From Pseudovirgaria hyperparasitica (lineage: Eukaryota; Ascomycota; Dothideomycetes; Acrospermales; Acrospermaceae), in the NCBI RefSeq assembly GCF_010093815.1, contig NW_022985558.1, forward strand, positions 585,038 through 649,037: DNA of 64,000 nucleotides, written 5' to 3'. Shown here piece after piece: positions 1 through 10,939 of this stretch (position 1 is the stretch's first letter; every line of letters starts with the position of its first letter). The position numbers and the translations under genes were made by a program. The notes beneath the pieces were generated by a model. It worked only from the letters and a program-made list of their open reading frames with translations. It had not been told where the DNA came from and ran no database searches.

Positions 1-136
1 CTACGCTATCTCGAAAGCGACGCAACCTTTGTGATCTCGAGGAACTAATACGTGGTAGAAACGAGTCTATGCGTTATGATATGCAAGAATATGAAAAGTT
101 CTACCGTGCAGAAATTATACTACAGGCTTTACCCGC
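1..136. other. 3' flank of the PAN-module gene
   Basis: Short stretch beyond the stop codon of the minus-strand PAN-module gene. I see no coding potential, RNA gene or repeat. It probably holds the 3' untranslated region and polyadenylation site of that gene. Confidence 0.4.
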
Positions 137-1683
137 TCAATCAGTAATTATTGGCGCAACCGACGACGACGTCGAACTCATTACCTCCTCACTCGGTGTC
201 ACACTAGGTATCACCACAGGACAACCTCGGTCATAAATTACCATCCCATTATTCGTCGGATAGTAAGAGCTCAGATTCCGATCATAAAGATAGCACACAC
301 TGTTCAAGAGTGCATAGCTTTGGCACGCGCTGTTGGTTAAACAGAACGCGCGACAATCAGATTGCGACCCACCTGCACTGGCGCTGCTGGCGATGGAGCT
401 GACGAAGCCGTATGTACCTGTGAGGCCGCATTTAGGAGTGTATGTTGGGGTTGAGGACGGAGTGGCTGATGTGCTACTCTCAAGTGTCGTGGATGAAGTC
501 GGTGTACTATCTGGCGTCGTGGGCATCGACGTCGATGTAACATCTGCCGTTGCACTCTCAGTCGTCGATCCGGGAACCACCTCCGAAGTCGATGATGGCA
601 AGGGATCAGGCAGCGTACACCCGATGTCGTAGAACACGAAAATCTCGCCTCTTCTGACGGACTTTGGAGCTACAATCGCTCGTACCTCGCTGACGTGTGC
701 ACTGAAAAGTGCGCACTGAGTGTTACTGACTCCATATGATAGGCAGCCGTCGGTAGACAAGCATGTGGTACCGCAGATGTTGGGGTCGGTCGTCGCGATA
801 GTCTGGAGAGGCGTCACGCCATCATTGACAGGCCCCACTGATTCGCAGCTAGGAGGTCCAGTGGGAGAGGAGGATGGCGTGGAGACTGTGATGGAGATCG
901 TAAATTGTGTGATTGTAGGACTGCTTGACGGTGTCGATACAGCTTCATTGCTGCTACTGCTGCTACTGGAACTTAACGACAATGAAATCAAGGCAGGGGA
1001 CGATGTGCTCGATGCGACCTCAGAGCTAATTGTTGAGCTCAACGATGATGTACTCGATGCGACCGACGAGGTCGTTGAAGAGCTTGACGATGGTGTTCCA
1101 GAAGCAGATTGGGAGGATCTCGAAGACAACGGGCTGTTGATGCTACTACTACTGCTGCTCGCACTTGTCAAAGCAATCTGAGTTGTCAATGTGCTTGAGC
1201 TAGTCAAAGAGTGAGAGCTCATGGGACGTGACGTCTTTGTACATGGTTTTTTGGTTTTCGATAAGGTTGGTCTCGACTTCGGCAGCAGATTTTGAGGCTC
1301 AGCACAGCATCTCGATGAGAACTCAAAGAATCCTGTATGCGAGCGAAGCACGCTGTTCGAGCTAGGAGGGGTAAGTCAATGTACTCGTGTCTGTCTCTAC
1401 AACTTCGTTAGACGTACATCATATTCCTGTAGTGCCGACAAGATCCATCCCCGATCGCAAATGTCTGACATGTAGCATCTGACATGCAGTGCTTGCCACA
1501 CTCTTCTTTCGATCGATAACGCTTCTCCCTACTACTCCAATACGGCCCGAAATTCGATGCTGTAGCTTCCGATCCGCGAACACAGCACATCGACTGGGGA
1601 CAAGTTTTTGAAGACCGGATATGCTCTTCGACGGGTGTCGCTGTCGCCAGGATGGCTACCACAGCCAGCAAGAGACTTTTCAT
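137..1683 (-). CDS. secreted Ser/Thr-rich protein with three PAN/Apple-like modules
   Basis: Two exons, 1683-1418 and 1361-137, give 496 aa. The 56-nt intron has donor gtacgt, a ttgac branch-like site and acceptor ctag, and the frame is kept across it. The join is supported by content: it completes the first cysteine module so that it ends in an F-x-F...C pattern like the ends of the other two (FYDIGC, VIYDRGC). Residues 1-16 form a signal peptide. Cysteine modules lie at about 33-108, 261-337 and 400-469 and resemble PAN/Apple domains. They are separated by long Ser/Thr-rich linkers (about 109-260 and 338-399), likely O-glycosylated. PAN modules bind proteins or carbohydrates, so a cell-wall or extracellular binding role is inferred. 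No catalytic domain or GPI-anchor signal is obvious. The module family is likely; the function is unknown. Confidence 0.75.
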
Positions 1684-2719
1684 TCTTGCAAGATAGTCGG
1701 GCAGTTGTCACTTCCTTGGTGATTGTAGCGTGTACATCGACATGAGGCTTTGCGGAAAGCCTTTTGAGTTTATTATATTTATCTGGGGCTGTCACCCAAG
1801 GTATACCTAATCCCCCTGATGACATGGTGGTCTTTCATGATCTAGGACGCGAGACTTTCGGCACTGCCGATCGTGTCGCCTCCAGCCCTGTTCTCGCCAT
1901 TATGGCTGCTAGATATGGCGTTGTTGGCGTTGTTGGCGGCCGTGGAAGAGCAGAAGTAGAGAATACGCTAAACCTGTAAAGGGGAGAAGTATGGTGTGGC
2001 GCTTGCCCTTTGCGGAAGAAGCGTTATTGATTAGTCGGTCTAGAACTCGCATCGTGAGATCAATCGGCGAGTGAATTTAATAGCTGTATTTACGTTTAAC
2101 TGTTATCTTAGGATGCTAGGCTCCCATATGATAGATTTTCGTTATGTGAGTAGACAAATCATGCCATATATCATACTATAGAGGAACTCAGAATCTTGCC
2201 TAACACTCCCCTTTTCTGGTTCAACGCACTCCGTCGGCTTCAGGCAGTTCCTAGAGTCATCGCTGACAGGCGAAAGGTATGAGAGTCTTTAATCCATTGC
2301 TCTTTTTGTTCTTTCCGCGCGACGTCGACTATAATATGTCCATAAACGTCATTCTGATTGTCATTAGTGGTCTCATAATGCCTAAATTTACATATTGGGC
2401 ATAGGACATATTGTCGTACTCCATAGCAAAGTGCCATACTCAGTTCTCCAATGCCCACTAGACGTATGTAAAAGTGTAGCTTGTTAGGAGCTACCATGCT
2501 GCAGTACGATGTTGTCACAAGGCGCCATTCGGAACAAGCATTTTGAGGCATGTGCATTCGTAGTTTTTCTCTGCTACCGCACACTATCCGAGGACTTGAC
2601 GCCTGAGTTCCCATACGGTAAGGTGTCATTCAATCCGAAATGGTCGCCTCATAAATACACACACAATAGTCCTTCCAAAGCGCACCACGATCTCCACAAA
2701 GCCATATGCATTTTTTCGT
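1684..2719. other. intergenic region between the PAN gene and RPS5
   Basis: About 1 kb holding the promoter side of the PAN gene (just above 1683) and the 3' untranslated region of RPS5 (just below 2720). A 129-codon minus-strand open frame lies at 2240-2629 and a 71-codon plus frame at 1764-1979. Neither has a recognisable domain, signal peptide or clear intron support, so I do not call them genes. Confidence 0.5.
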
Positions 2720-3537
2720 TTACCGATTGCTCTTAGCGACACGCTCCAACTCGTCCTTCTTCTTGATGGCATATGAGTTTGAGCTACCCTTAGCAGCGTT
2801 GATGAGCTCTTCTGCCAGGCACTCTGCTACACTCTTGACGTTACGGAAGGAGGCCTCACGGGCACCGATGGTGAGGAGAGCGATAGCCTGGTTGACACGG
2901 CGGAGAGGCGAAACATCGACGGCTTGACGACGAACGGTACCGGCGCTTCCAATACGTGTGCTGTCTTCGCGGGGACCGCAGTTGACAATGGCGTCAACGG
3001 CAACCTGGATCGGGTTCTGATCGGTCATGATGTGGATCTGGTAAGGAAAGAAAGTCAGTCAGATTCCTCATACTGCTGGGCTCGCGCAAGCCGACGTACA
3101 ATCTCGAACGAGTGGGCGACGATGCGGACGGCCATGAGCTTCTTGCCGTTGTTCCTTCCGTTCATCATCATGCTGTTGGTGAGACGCTCAATGATCGGAC
3201 ATTGCGCCTTGCGGAAGCGCTTTTGAGCATAGCGACCAGCCGAGTGCGGGATGTATACGGGTGCGCGGATTTGAATGTAGTCACTAATTGGCAATGTTAG
3301 CTCTTGGCCGACACACATCGCGCTCGGGTCGCAATGCTTATACTACGCCGAGCAGCACATTCGCCTGAAGCGGAAGGTATAGGGATCCTTGAAGACGTAC
3401 GTTAAAGAGATATCCCGAATCTCAACATCCTCATAGGTCCACTTGTTAAAGAGCTTGATAGAGCCAATCTCCTCGACAACATCCTTGGGTAGGACCTGAA
3501 CGGTCTGGGTCTCGACCTCGACTTCGCCGTCCGACAT
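2720..3537 (-). CDS. RPS5: 40S ribosomal protein S5 (uS7 family)
   Basis: Three exons, 3537-3401, 3283-3100 and 3037-2720, encode 212 aa. Intron 1 is 117 nt (gtacgt donor, gctaac branch site, attag acceptor) and intron 2 is 62 nt (gtacgt, ctgac, ccag). Codons are preserved across both. The protein is a component of the small ribosomal subunit head, where uS7 binds 18S rRNA near the E site and mRNA exit. The acidic N-terminal extension is followed by the conserved uS7 core: the stretch with [29 protein letters not shown], and the C-terminal [20 protein letters not shown] and [16 protein letters not shown] segments. Length is close to fungal homologues (yeast Rps5 has 225 aa). The start ATG at 3537 gives the usual short acidic N-terminus. 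Identification is secure. Confidence 0.97.
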
Positions 3538-3943
3538 GATGACCGTATACCTCGAGTTATGTGACTGGAGTGAATTCGGTCGGATGTCGTGAGAATTGAT
3601 GGGGTGGTAGTCGTGCGGGCGTGGAATACTGTAGTCGAGGTTCGTCAGAGAGGTCCAAAGTTTTGCCGCGTGTGTGGATGTTCGCTTATTATCTTGGCGG
3701 TAACGCCTGAGGCCCAAAAGCCGCATACTTCAAGTCACGTGCACTAGTACGAAGTTTGGATATTACTATACGTCGTGAACCATTGGCATGTAGGAATCAG
3801 AATTCAATATTATATATTCATGATTATAAGCTGCAGAACGCCTTGTCATTCATCTTAACCAAGACAAAAACTGAATCCTCAACACCAAGCCGATGCCGCT
3901 AAAAATGAGCATACATGGGTCAAAGACATCAAGGCCAGAACTT
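3538..3943. promoter_or_regulatory. RPS5 upstream region
   Basis: This 406-bp gap between the RPS5 start and the stop of the next minus-strand gene must contain the RPS5 promoter and 5' untranslated region. A cacgtg E-box-type hexamer lies at about 3737-3742. I cannot place a TATA box or start site with confidence. Confidence 0.35.
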
Positions 3944-5900
3944 TTATGGCCTGCCGTATTTGATTTGTGGTGCACTGATATCTCTTCTCTCGTTGACACC
4001 CTCCATCATCTGTTTCCGCGGAGTCATTTGAGCGTTGGCAATACTCCGTGCTCTGCCTCGGCGTTGCCGGATAGCCTCTAAAGCTGCAGTTCGGTCAATT
4101 TCCAGCTTTCCGAGATCGTGTGTGATGTTCTCGTTAGATGAGTTGAATGATTTGGTGGAGGGTGCCCTTTCTGAAAACGATCTCGTAGGTAGGTGAGGAG
4201 CTGTTGAGGGAGCTGTTGGAACATCAGCCTTTGCGGGACTAAATCGCATCGGTATCGTCGTTGTGTGTGTTATTGTGCGAATTGCAGGGACCATGGGGGT
4301 CTCAGGGAGGTTTTCTTTGTCTTCGTCGTCCTCGATTTCTTTCCTCAGCTTCGTAATAAGAGTGACTTTGGGTAAAGACGTGGGCGATTCAACTGCGATC
4401 TCTGGCTGGGTGATAGCTGGAGTAGGAGACGACGTCACTGCATCTTCTGTAATTTGGCTTAGCTGACGTTGGTTAAGTTGACAAAGAGAGAAATGTGTCG
4501 GCTCACGGTTACATTCATCGATGACTGCTTCGATTGCAGGTTCCTCGGTCGTGTGTACGTCCGGAATCTTCGCAAAATCAATATCCACCTCTTCGGGCTC
4601 ATCTTTGATCACAGCATCCATCATGTCGGTATCGGCTGGTGTGGTTGGCATTATGTCAAGCGCCGAGGGATTGAATTCCTCGGTGTCAAGCTTTGTTGGA
4701 TCCATCAACTCCTCCATCTCATCATCGCTAGCCGAGCGTGACAGGGCAGGCACAGAGGCCTTGATTCGCTCCATCTCTGTATCCAAAGAGTTATCGTGGA
4801 CATATTTTGTATTCTGGATATCGGCAATGCGGCACGAGCAGCAGCGGAATTGGCATTCCATCTTCATAAAGTCAATCTGTTCCTCTGCTCGAGCTCTTAG
4901 GGACGCCTCTACTTGTAGCTCCTCTTGAAGGCGCCTGAGCTCGATCGTTCGCTTAGGCATGATGTTCTCTTTGTCTGAGGAGTCATACTGTGGTCGCTTC
5001 ATAGGAGACTTTTGAGGCGAAGCGAACTCGTCGAGTTCTTCTTCGCTGTGCGAAACGGGCAACGCAATTCCGCCCTGGGCAGCAATACGAGCGACTTCTT
5101 CTTCCTTCAAACTGGTCTTTAATGCATCACGCTCCTCTTCGACAGACTTGATAGCAGAATGGGCCTTCTCGAGCTCCTCCTGAACTGCAACTAATTGGTA
5201 TTGTGCGGTGAAAGCTTCCTGTTCCCTCTTTGATAGTCGCAGTCGTTCACTCTCGAGTCCCGATTGAGTGACCTTGAGGGAGCTCCGGGTCGCCTTGAGC
5301 TCCTCTTGCATTTTCACCAGGGCTGATGACGACTTAAATGCTTCCTTGCGAGCGCGTCGAATTTCTTTTTCGTAGACGGTCTGGGTCTGCCCAGTAGTTT
5401 CTTTGGCCCGATGTAATTCGTCCTGACCGACAGTTAGTCGCGAGCCTTGAATTACATCATACTGGTAGTTCATAGCTTACCATAAGAACGTCTAACCGTT
5501 TTGCAACTTTTCTTTCGCGCTCACGGCCCTCTTCGACCTCTTTCCTCAGACGCCTAGCTTCTTCTCTGTATTTGCCGGCATATCGCTCAAGCTCGTCCTT
5601 TTCTTCTTTTGCTTTCTTCAACTCTAGTTCTGCCATCTCGCGCGCCATCTCCGAACGCTTAATGGCTACTTCATCGCGGCGTGCCAAGTCTTTATGGTCC
5701 TTGATGTCCAGACTGTTGAATCGAGCCACCATGCCTTGAACGTGTATATCTGATGCTGTGCGACTGGGTGATTGCTTGAACCCGCGGAACTCGGGTAGAG
5801 AGGGTGAGAATGGCAAGCGATTCTCTACAGATTCGAACGGTCCTCGCGGGCCGGTCACACGTTCAGGTGAATTGGGATGACTTTGCGTGTGTGGATCCAT
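3944..5900 (-). CDS. coiled-coil protein with two KEN motifs and CDK-type sites
   Basis: Two exons, 5900-5481 and 5422-3944, give 632 aa. The 58-nt intron starts gtaagc and ends gactaactgtcggtcag, a textbook branch site and acceptor, in phase 0. A nearer ag would leave an intron of only 19 nt, so I reject it. The protein starts with a Pro/Ser-rich segment, then a long heptad-rich coiled coil (about 75-260) and a shorter one (about 300-330). A Cys cluster follows (C330, C334, C335, C337). The acidic C-terminal half is largely disordered. Two KEN motifs (291-293, 509-511) and several S/T-P-x-K sites (SPQK, SPMK, SPAK, TPRK) suggest cell-cycle control by APC/C and CDK. I do not firmly recognise the family; a spindle-pole or other mitotic scaffold is a guess. 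No signal peptide or membrane segment is seen. Confidence 0.85.
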
Positions 5901-6288
5901 TAGGATACAATATGCTTAAATTGTACCGCTAATGTTCTGAGGGATCAATTGTTTGTGAACGTCGAGACTGTAGGAAGGGTCTGTTTGGTGGCCTGCTACA
6001 CATGAAGTAAGGCGCAGACCTTAGCGCATGCGATTGTAAACAAAACTGCTCGCATAGCAACGCACCTGTACGGGTCCGTGCGCCCACTAGTTCGCATCAT
6101 CAACAAATAAGTTCACAGCCTTGTCGATCACCCAATCATGATTAGATCAAAGGTGCAATTGTTTAGATGCAGTCATATTGCTATGTTGGTCGGAGTACTG
6201 TGATACTAATAAAACATGCTTGCCACATGACGCCTCCAGAGCTTGCCGCTGCAGAACAGGACTTCTGCTTGCCGCAGAATTCATGTCT
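5901..6288. other. intergenic region
   Basis: Holds the upstream region of the coiled-coil gene (start at 5900) and the downstream flank of the F-box-like gene (stop at 6289). I see no gene or repeat in it. Confidence 0.4.
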
Positions 6289-7262
6289 TCAGGCAGTCAG
6301 ACTGATCGATTTGTGCCATATCTTCGTTTCGAAAGGAGGCCCATTACTCTCACCATTAAAGGTAGCAGCAAACCAGTCGTCTGGAGCCAGCTATCCCATT
6401 GTCAGTCAGCAATGATCGACTCAATATTATATCAGCTCACCTTGCCAATCTTTTCGACAACTTGGATCTCGCTTCGCTCCGCGATATATACTTCCTCTCT
6501 CTCATACAAATTCACTATCATATCGTATGACGGCTCAATACCGTCTTGATCGTATGTTCGTAGGTTTATCAGCCATGTGACCCGCCCAAATGGCTCACTT
6601 TTTTGTCTACGCAAAGTTGAGCCTAGAAAAGGCTGTAATCGCTCGAAGAAATCGGTCAACTCGATGTCTCTATTGGCGAGATCCCAGGTCTCTAAGCACA
6701 ACTCAAGTGTCACTTTCTTTGCTTGTGTAATGAAGGGGAGCATTACTACGAGCTGGTCTTCGACGGTCGAGTTTTGGTCCCCATGCCACCAATTCCAACC
6801 AGGCCAGACACGAAAGTGAATATGAGAGCTCGCACTTATAGCAGGTCGTGATCGCATGAAAGCGGGAGTCAGTAGCTTCTTGACGGGTGTCAACCATCCT
6901 ACTGCTGTACTGATGGGTCGAAGGGCATCCATTGTGATGATTATGGGACCACTTTTTGAGTGTGCGGCATCCAGGAAGTCTAAGAACTCTGTGCGTAGTT
7001 GGCGGCATATTGCCAAAGGTTTTTGGCAAAATCGAATCGGCAAATGAATCTTACGGTCTATATGACTTTCTTTTGTTCGGCCGATCTTGGCCCGTGGGAA
7101 ATCATTGTGTCTGGGTATTCCGTCGTAGCAGTGTAGAGTTTGGCCTTCAGCTTCAAGCAAATAGTTGTATATTTCGTCTCGCAGCTCTTGCGGAAGCTCA
7201 AGAAGATGGCATTTCGAAGACACTGCAGGACTTGTCATTTCGAAAATAGGGAGAAAGATCAT
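6289..7262 (-). CDS. F-box-like protein
   Basis: The first exon, 7262-6441, is open for 274 codons. It can run on to a stop just inside a gtgagc donor, but a 50-nt intron (6440-6391, branch ctgac, acceptor gatag) fits fungal rules. It leads in phase 0 to a 33-codon second exon ending with TGA at 6289, for 307 aa. The N-terminus carries an F-box-like motif, LLELPQELRDEIYNYLL, at about residues 20-36, typical of a large family in filamentous ascomycetes. F-box proteins bring substrates to SCF ubiquitin ligases; that role is inferred from the motif alone. The rest, rich in Trp and aromatic residues, has no domain I recognise. The Met at residue 9 (about 7238) is an equally good start and would remove a hydrophobic leader that looks adventitious. 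Confidence 0.75.
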
Positions 7263-7684
7263 AGCAATGACAAGGATGTATATTAATATATAGTGCGCAG
7301 TCTTGAGCTACCACACTCTCTTTATACAAGTGAGTTCCGGAGCTTTAGTGGGCGTGAGGTAACTGTTGATATAACAGCAAAATAAATCTTGGTGCCTAGA
7401 ATTGGCCAAGTAGATAACTTATGGCGTTTGACTTACTTGAGTCTTGAGCCTAGTGATAATTCCGGAATGGTACATAATTGGTCTGTGCGTTAGTGGACCC
7501 TGAATATCGAGTTGGACTGCGATGCGATGTTCGAAAATGAGTTTTTTTGTAGGCCGACATTGAACACTAATTAAGGCACGCCGTCAAATCCGTCAAAATA
7601 CGGTCCATAATTCCCCTTTTAAGGCGTGCCTCTGTGTCGCTCATCGACATTTGCCTACCATTTCCTAAGATTTTCGAAGCGGTC
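7263..7684. promoter_or_regulatory. divergent promoter between F-box-like gene and DUS1
   Basis: This 422-bp region lies between two genes transcribed away from each other and must serve both. It holds a perfect 9-bp inverted repeat, aggcacgcc at 7574-7582 and ggcgtgcct at 7623-7631. The repeat lies 54 bp before the DUS1 start codon, so it falls in the proximal promoter or 5' leader. Confidence 0.5.
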
Positions 7685-9343
7685 ATGAACAACGCCGTGG
7701 GGGCCTCCGCCGTCATGAATGGCGAGAAACCTTCAAAGACAAGACTACGTGGAAGAGCTTTCTACGAAAGCTTAGGTAGTCCCAAATACATCTTGGCGCC
7801 GATGGTCAACCAGTCGGAGTTTGTGAGTGTATCGAACATGGATTCAAGAGCGAGGGACTCATACGCATAGGCCTGGCGAATGCTCACGCGGTCATTCATG
7901 TCTCCCGGGAAACAACACGAGCTTCTTGCATACTCGCCGATGATGCACGCAAGACTATTTGCAGAAGTTACAAAGTATCGGGCCACGAATTTCCTCCCGA
8001 CAAGGACCGCTATACCTTCTCCTCCAGAGCCATATGACGGGAAGCCGGTGCAAGAAGATGACCTGTTCCTAGATGGGAATCCCAAGTTCGATCGACCACT
8101 ATTCGTACAATTTTGCGCAAACGATCCTGACATACTATTGGCGGCTGCACAGCACGTACAACCATATTGCGACGCAGTGGACTTGAATCTGGGTTGTCCA
8201 CAAGGAATAGCTAAGAAGGGGCACTATGGAGCTTTTTTACAGGAGGACTGGGACCTTATCGCGAGGATGATCAGGAAGCTAAACACAAACCTGGATATAC
8301 CCATCACGGCCAAGATGAGGATTCTGGAAACAAAGGAGAAGACGTTGGAATACGCTAAGACAATTATAGAGGCTGGTGCCAGCATTCTCACTGTACACGG
8401 CCGACAGCGAGATCAAAAAGGTCACAACACTGGGCTTGCAGATTGGAGTGTTATCAAGTACTTGCGCGAGCAGTTACCCGCTGATACTGTCATGTTCGCA
8501 AATGGAAACATACTCCAACATGGCAACATAGACCAGTGCTTGCGCGAGACTGGCGTTGACGGCATCATGAGCGCTGAGGGTAACCTATCTGACCCAACAA
8601 TCTTCTCAGAGCCTCCTCCAATAGGTCAGGAAAGTCGAGAGTATTGGAGAGGCAAGGATGGCAAGGGTGGCTACCGAATGGATGCTGTGATGCGGAGGTA
8701 TATTGACATACTCTACAAGTATGTTCTTGAAAGGGAACCGCCAGAACGCCTACCCTTGTTTGTACCTTCCGATGCACCGTCAAGTGACAAAGTTGAGGAG
8801 ATTAACGGCAAGGTGGAAGACGCCAGCTCAGAGGGTCCGCCTCGAAAGAAAGCAAAGGTTGATCACGTCCGCTCAAAAGCACCACGAGACCTAAATCCCA
8901 ACATGGTCGCTGTTCAGCCGCATCTCTTCAGCCTTCTGAGGCCCTTGGTCTCCGTTCATCACAATGTGCGCGATGCGTTAGCTCGTCACCGGCCCGGCGA
9001 CTTGGACTCGCTTGAGAATGTGTTGACTTTGGTTGAAGCGGCTGTCAAAAAAGGTCTCGTGGAGTATGAGCATGATTCGGCGAAGGAGCCCCAAAAACTT
9101 AACGAGAGCGACGCTATTGGCAGGTGTAGACGACCTTACTTCATATGTCAACCATATATTCGTCCTCTACCCGCCGAAGCGCTTGCTAAAGGCAGTATGC
9201 AATTGAGTAAGAAAGAGAAGAAGAGGCGGGAAGAGGAAGAGGCAGAGCGGAAGCGACTGGAGAAGCACACCACTCAACCTGAAAAGCCGGAGCCGACACG
9301 AAACGAAGCAGGTACAGTACAACAGAGTGCTGTATACGGATGA
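7685..9343 (+). CDS. DUS1: tRNA-dihydrouridine synthase, Dus1 type
   Basis: Exons 7685-7822 and 7871-9343, with a 48-nt intron (gtgagt...catag), give 536 aa. The enzyme reduces uridine to dihydrouridine in the D-loop of tRNAs (U16/U17 in the yeast Dus1 family) using FMN and NADPH. The FMN-binding TIM barrel shows LAPMVNQSE (about 37-45), DLNLGCPQ with the presumed catalytic Cys155, GHYGAFL, TAKMRI with Lys194, LTVHGR (about 219-224) and the phosphate-binding FANGN and GIMSAEGNL segments. A loop of about 25 residues near 84-110 and a long charged C-terminal tail (KKEKKRREEEEAERKR) make it larger than yeast Dus1 (423 aa). PPRKKAKV near residue 330 looks like a nuclear localisation signal. An in-frame GTG further upstream is not a plausible start; ATG 7685 is the first ATG of the open frame. 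Identification is secure. Confidence 0.95.
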
Positions 9344-10939
9344 ATGAGATGTCGACCCAAACATATGAATGTAACGTGCGGCCATACCGTGTACAGGTCA
9401 GATATTGCGGCCTTACACGACTTATCGACCGATTGTGTTCGATAGCAGCGATGACATCCCTCGATGCAAACCCCGAGAAACCGTCAGGAAATCAAAATGG
9501 CGACTCTGGGCTCCCTGATGAGTGAGCTCCCAAGTCCCAACAAGATTGAGCCCTACCTACGCATCGCATAAGAAGAATGTGTTTGTCAGACATCCCATAG
9601 TCTGCACACACCGTCCCAGCCAGCTCGCCGATCGAGTCCGGACAAATGCCATTCTCTGTTCCCTGATGGACACGATAAAAGTGATAGTGGCACGAATAGT
9701 ATAGTGGTAGTAGGACTCGAAGAAGCAACTACCTCAGTGTATACAATGAAATCTTTCTAAGCCAAGCGCAACTCACAAAGTTCTAGTATACTTCCATCGT
9801 GCTCCCATTGGTACTACCCATATCCACACTGTGGTCCATGATATCGCAGAGACTGACACTACGGATTCCCGCCCTCGAGGACAGGATTCCGGTATAAGGC
9901 ATTGCACCGCTGTGACGGAACTGTATGGCAATCCCGACTATTGGTCTATTAGGTAGATTTCCAGTGTATAGTACTTATTCCGCACACGCCGAGCAGCCGC
10001 CAAATTCATTTTCCTTCCGAGCCGACAACCTGCTTTGCCCTGCTCTGCCAATCACGACTCGCTTCCCTAACACGCCTCACCTCACATTCACATTAACATT
10101 ATCCCGAGGTATCTATGTCTCGCTCTGTCATCAACACTGTTCATAATATAATATGCATTGTGCCTTATACCGCGTGCCCTATGCCCTGCGTGTCTCTGAT
10201 CCAGGGGAGGAATAATCCCGTCACCACACACCCAACCACCACGTGCACGCGCACACGCACACGCGATATCGGGATCACCATCGGAATTTCAACAGCGCAG
10301 AGAGATAAGAGACGTTATACAACACATGCGCCTCGCTCCGGACCCGACCTACGTAGCTTAGATCCGATCCGATCATCTTCCATCATCTCCGACTTAGATC
10401 CATTCCCGGCTTGTTCATATGTTCCGATTTACTTATCGCTTGTTAGCTGCCTTGCCTTGCATATATCCGCCCGCCCTCTGCAGTATGTCCTTGTGTTGTT
10501 GTAGGGTGCAGACATGGAGATGATAAAGCTGTGTGCCCCGCTTTTGCGGCTCGGTCCGCTTCTAGTTTGGTGTGGGGTGTATGCAGGTGGTGTGTGGGAG
10601 TGGAGTGGTAAGGTGGTGTGGGATGTGGAGTATGGTGCTGTAGGGCAGGGAGTTGTGGGTATGTGGATACGGATTAAGTCTAGTAGAGATGTATGTATAT
10701 GAATATAGAGAAGAGAAATTAGAATATGTATTATTATCATTACTAAATACCATAATCTAGATGTTAGCGTGTACGTGAGTACGACTGTGTAATGTCTAAG
10801 CAAGAAGACGAAGGGTATAATAAAGTCGAACGACCAACGCAGTCAGAAACAAAAGCTCCCCACCAAAACAAGAATCAACTCCTTCCCAATCAAAAACACC
10901 CCCTCAACCTCGCGACAAATGACAACAACAGCAAAGACC
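9344..10939. other. gene-poor intergenic region
   Basis: About 1.6 kb between the DUS1 stop and the stop of the convergent GH5 remnant. Its open frames are short and show no domain. It includes a small alternating cg/ca purine-pyrimidine tract at about 10,241-10,268 and a G/T-rich strand at about 10,560-10,660. DUS1 and GH5 3' ends must lie within it. CpA and TpG are present at normal levels, so RIP has not spread here. Confidence 0.5.

Noticed and set aside
333-1181. plus-strand frames across the PAN gene
   Set aside because: Antisense shadows created by the Ser-rich codons of the real minus-strand gene.
1764-1979. 71-codon plus-strand frame
   Set aside because: Short, low complexity (Gly/Val repeats), no domain; it lies in the upstream region of the PAN gene.
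2240-2629. 129-codon minus-strand open frame between the PAN gene and RPS5
   Set aside because: No domain, no signal peptide and no splice partner recognised. Its composition looks arbitrary and it sits where the RPS5 3' untranslated region should be. A short orphan gene cannot be excluded.
9685-9760. tRNA-like sequence (tagtatagtggtagt and a ttcgagtcc on the opposite strand)
   Set aside because: The motifs lie on opposite strands and no acceptor or T stem forms.
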